Assembly (NCBI GenBank): GCA_963777565.1
Contig: CAVZQZ010000009.1
Span: 930,001 to 994,000 of the forward strand
Length of the DNA stretch: 64,000 bases
Direction: 5' to 3'
Origin: CALMEC01 sp963777565
GTDB lineage: Bacteria; Actinomycetota; Thermoleophilia; Miltoncostaeales; Miltoncostaeaceae
The number at the start of each line of letters is the position of its first letter. Position 1 is the first letter of the stretch. The notes below the pieces were generated by a model. That model searched no databases, was not told the DNA's origin, and saw nothing but the letters and a program-made list of their open reading frames with translations. The translations under genes were made by a program, and so were the position numbers. This document shows positions 61,398 to 64,000 of this stretch, piece after piece.

Positions 61398-62629
61398 CGG
61401 GCCCGCTCCGCGGCCGGCCCTGCCGGCACGCCGGCCGTAGACGACCGTGTCGAGCAGGGAGTTGCCCATAAGGCGGTTGGTGCCGTGCACGCCGCCTGCG
61501 ATCTCGCCCGCGGCGAACACGCCGGGGAGTGTGGTCTGCGCATTGGCGTCGATGACGAGGCCTCCGTTTCGGTAGTGCAGTACCGGGTACACCAGCACCC
61601 GCTCGCGGGTGATGTCGACGCCGGTCTTCAGGTAGCGGTTGTGGACGTAGGCGAGGCGGTCGGCGGTGAAGCCTGCGCCGTGCTCGCGGTCGATCGCGGC
61701 GGTGTCGAGCCACACGGCGTCCCGGCCGTTCGGGGCGCGCACCCCGCGGCCCGACGCGACCGCGTCGAGGATCCCCTGGGCCACCACGTCCCGCGGCGCC
61801 ATCTCGTCGACGAACCGCTCGCCGGCGGCGTCGTGCAGGGTCGCGCCGTACGCGCGCGTGGTCTCGGGTAGGGCGTAGCCGGCGAGGGCGTCGGGCCATA
61901 CCGATCCTGTGGGGTGCTGCTGCCAGGAGTCGAGGTGCACGCCGTCGGCGCCCAGGGCGAGCGCGAGGTTGAGCACTTCGGGCGTGGCGTCCGGGTGATT
62001 GGTGCTGCCGATCCCGCGCGCGGCGGCTTCGCCCGCCAACCCGCCGCCGGCCGCGAGCACGACCGAGGTCGCGCCGACCACGCGGCCCGGGCCGTTCCGC
62101 CCGCCCAGGGTTGCCCGCCACGCCGCGCCGTCCGGCTCGAGGGCGAACAGCGGGCTCGACTCGTGCACGACCGCGCCGCTCTCCCGCACTGCCCCCCGCA
62201 GGGCCTTCACCATGTCGGCGCCGGTGCGCTCGCCTGCCTGGAGCAGTCGCTCCCTGCTGGCGCCGCCGCAGCGGATCACCCGGTAGCCGTCGCCCTCGCG
62301 GGAGAACGCCGACGCCGAGGGAGGCGAGCCACTCGATGGCGTCGGGGCCGCCGCCCACGAGCGTCCGCACGAGCTCGGGATCGCGCGTCGCGATGCCCGG
62401 CCGCGAAGGTGTCCTCGAAGTGCGACTCGACGGTGTCGTCAGTGCCGACGGCCGCCTGGATGCCGCCCTGAGCCCGCCCGGTGTTGGAGGCGCCAAGCGC
62501 CGACTTGGTGGCGATCGCCACCGTCGCGCCCGCGTCGCGGGCCGCCAGCGCCGCGCTCATCCCGGCACCCCCCGAGCCCACCACCAGCACGTCGCACCGC
62601 TCATCCGCCGCCGTCGTCACCTGCCCCAT
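61394..62629 (-). CDS. L-aspartate oxidase-like flavoprotein
   Basis: About 410 residues from ATG 62629 with frame breaks near 62398, 62310 and 61415. FAD-binding GxGxxG appears as VLVVGSGGAGMSAALAARDA; substrate-domain motifs are ASNTGRAQGGIQAA, HPDATPEVLNLALALGADGV, GERFVDEMAPRDVVAQGI, LDTAAIDREH and LPGVFAAGEIAGGVHGTNRL. It is shorter than typical NadB and succinate dehydrogenase flavoproteins because the C-terminal helical domain is missing. NadB is favoured; a fumarate-reductase-like oxidase is possible. It is cotranslated with comA. Confidence 0.75.
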
Positions 62630-62658
62630 GCTACTTGAATGACTGCGATCAGCTTCGC

Positions 62659-63563
62659 TTATGGGTTTGCGGCGAGTTCGGCGCGCGCGAACTCCAGGAA
62701 CGCCGCGGTGAGCCGCGTCGGCGTGCGACCGCTCGCACGGACGGTGGAGAAGTCGCGGACGAGCTCGTGCCCCTCGATGGGGATCGCCGCGAGCAATCCG
62801 TCGACGACCTCGCGCCGCGACGGCCAGCCGGGAGATCACGGTCACGCCGAGGCCGGCGAGCACGGCGGCCTTGACCGACTGCTGCAGGCCGAGCTCCATC
62901 TCGATCCGCAGATCCTGCGGCTTGCAGGCCGGCGGAGCGCAACGCGGCTTCGAGCACCGCGCGCACCCCCGATCCGGTCTGTTGCATGAGCAGGGGTTCG
63001 GCCGCGAGCTCCTCGAGGGTGACGGCGGACCGCGCCGCGAGCGGGTGGGACGGCGGGGCGATGACCACCAGCTCGTCGCGCAGGAACGGCTCGAACTCGA
63101 GGCCGCGGTGCGGGCGAGCGGCGCCCACGATGCCGACCTCGAGCTCCCCCTCGAGGACGCGTTCGCAGATCGATTGGGTGTCCTGCACGACGAGGCTCAC
63201 GCCGACCCCGGGATGGGTCGCGCGAAACGCCCCCAGGACCCGGGGCAGCAGCACCTCGCCGGGGCCGGTGGACGAGCCGATCACGAGCCTGCCGGCGATG
63301 CGCTCCCCCACCTCGCCCATCGCGCGCTCGAGGTCGCCCTCAAGCGCGATCATCCGGCGAGCGTGCACCTCGAGCACACGTCCCGCCTCGGTCAGCTCGA
63401 CCCGGCGCCCGTTGCGGTCGAGCAGGCGCTGGTCGAGCCGCTCCTCGAGCGAGCGGATCTGCGCCGACACCGCGGGCTGCGAGATGCCGAGATCCTCCGC
63501 GGCGGCCGAAAACGACCCGCGGTCGACCACGGCGCAAAAGGTCACGAGGTGGCGGAGGTCCAC
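62659..63563 (-). CDS. LysR-family transcriptional regulator
   Basis: About 300 residues from GTG 63563, with frame breaks near 62935 and 62822. Winged HTH: VDLRHLVTFCAVVDRGSFSA, LGISQPAVSAQIRSLEERLD. The type-2 periplasmic-binding-like sensor follows: GRLVIGSSTGPGEVLLPRVL, CERVLEGELEVGIVGA, FLRDELVVIAPPSHPLAARS, EEPLLMQQTGSGV-type block. CysL/CbbR-like spacing; the adjacent phosphosulfolactate synthase could be a target but the sequence does not show it. Confidence 0.9.
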
Positions 63564-63574
63564 GCGAGCCGATC

Positions 63575-64000
63575 CTACGGCCCGGCGACGACGGCGGCGC
63601 CGGCCGCGCCGAACTGGGCGTAGGCCGTGGCCATCACCAGCCCCGCGGGTTCGCTCGGGTCGATCTCCGAGCGAGCGCGGTCGAGGGCCGCTCCGACGCC
63701 GAGGCCGGCGGCCAGCCCGCGGTGCAGATCGCGCATCAGCGAGGTCGACTCGACGTCGGGCACCGGTACCGCGCTCGCCACGACACACCTCGTGCCGAGC
63801 ATGAACAGCGCGCTCAGGAACCCGCGCAGCTCGTCGCCGGGAAGCGCCTGTGACGCCCCGGAGTCGCACGATGCCAGGACGACGATGTCGGGGGTGCGTC
63901 TCATCGACTCGAAATCGAGGACGGTAAGCGGACCGTCAGCCAGCTCGAGTCGCGAGAAGCTCGGGTTGTCGGCCCGGAAGGATCCGTGACAGGCGAGATG
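63575..64000 (-). CDS. CHAT-domain protein, C-terminal part
   Basis: The 5' end lies beyond the right edge; the frame is open to 64000. About 141 residues are visible. The CHAT peptidase dyad is complete: His in HLACHGSFRADNP and Cys in IVVLASCDSGAS, plus LPGDELRGFLSALFMLGTRC and the C-terminal GLVMATAYAQFGA. CHAT proteins are caspase-like proteases, often in NLR- or TPR-linked systems. The missing N-terminus would tell which. It is divergent in role from the CIS genes as far as seen. Confidence 0.82.
   Translation of the reverse strand, partial: HLACHGSFRADNPSFSRLELADGPLTVLDFESMRRTPDIVVLASCDSGASQALPGDELRGFLSALFMLGTRCVVASAVPVPDVESTSLMRDLHRGLAAGLGVGAALDRARSEIDPSEPAGLVMATAYAQFGAAGAAVVAGP

Overview
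GC-rich (about 70%) actinobacterial-type DNA. GTG and TTG starts, proline/alanine-rich linkers, zinc-ribbon plus FHA and PASTA proteins, and secreted TolB-propeller proteins with a shared Cys-containing C-terminal domain suggest Actinomycetota, most likely the Thermoleophilia/Solirubrobacterales. That placement is an inference from protein style; there is no rRNA in the window.

Layout. (1) 1-11 kb is ordinary chromosome: the end of an ASH-type surface protein, a methyltransferase, a PRC-barrel protein, tRNA-Ala(TGC) plus a nearby broken copy of its 3' half, an SDR epimerase, a degenerate GGDEF protein, an aldo/keto reductase, a zinc-ribbon/PAS-like protein, a secreted subtilase, a secreted glycosidase-like protein and a lipoprotein. 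(2) 11.1-15.3 kb holds an atypical NarL-type regulator, a PAAR-like protein and a membrane Ser/Thr kinase. (3) 15.3-41.6 kb is a roughly 26-kb run of minus-strand genes forming a contractile injection system (CIS). In transcription order these are a DUF4157 protein, an AAA+ ATPase, a DUF4157-OmpA protein, two YkgJ-like Cys-cluster proteins, DUF4255, a pseudo-receiver, sheath, tube, a zinc-ribbon assembly protein, a DUF6760-like protein, a Pro/Ala-rich protein, a second tube, CIS_tube/LysM, a VgrG-type spike, gp25, baseplate J and a gpI-like protein. The run continues straight into a zinc-ribbon/PASTA/TolB protein, a zinc-ribbon/FHA/PqqD-like/M50 protease and an 892-residue M23 plus lytic-transglycosylase protein. 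(4) 42.2-53.4 kb, and again at 59.1 kb, are plus-strand cargo-like genes (alpha/beta-hydrolase plus M15 peptidase, OmpA plus NlpC/P60-like, a large helical protein, a PG-binding plus caspase-like protein, DUF4157, a phospholipase-C-like protein), followed or interrupted by an FHA protein and secreted TolB-like proteins. (5) 60.6-64 kb carries phosphosulfolactate synthase, an L-aspartate-oxidase-like gene, a LysR regulator and a truncated CHAT protein.

How it may work. The CIS has no phage capsid, portal or terminase genes and no type VI membrane-complex genes. Eight otherwise different proteins, all in or beside the cluster, carry an N-terminal element of the form LQRxxGNxAVxRL, a good candidate for a CIS association or loading tag. 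The cargo is rich in predicted peptidoglycan hydrolases. The kinase, two FHA proteins and the PASTA protein suggest phospho-signalling tied to cell-wall state, and the M50/PqqD-like protein lies beside a hydrolase that begins with a RiPP-leader-like segment. These links are inferences from gene order and motifs.

Sequence quality. Many minus-strand genes (4.9-5.9, 22.7-33, 39-41 and 61-63 kb) are broken by single-base insertions. At most sites the extra base makes both alternatives of one codon position appear side by side, usually at the wobble base. I read these genes as intact in the organism and give whole-gene coordinates.
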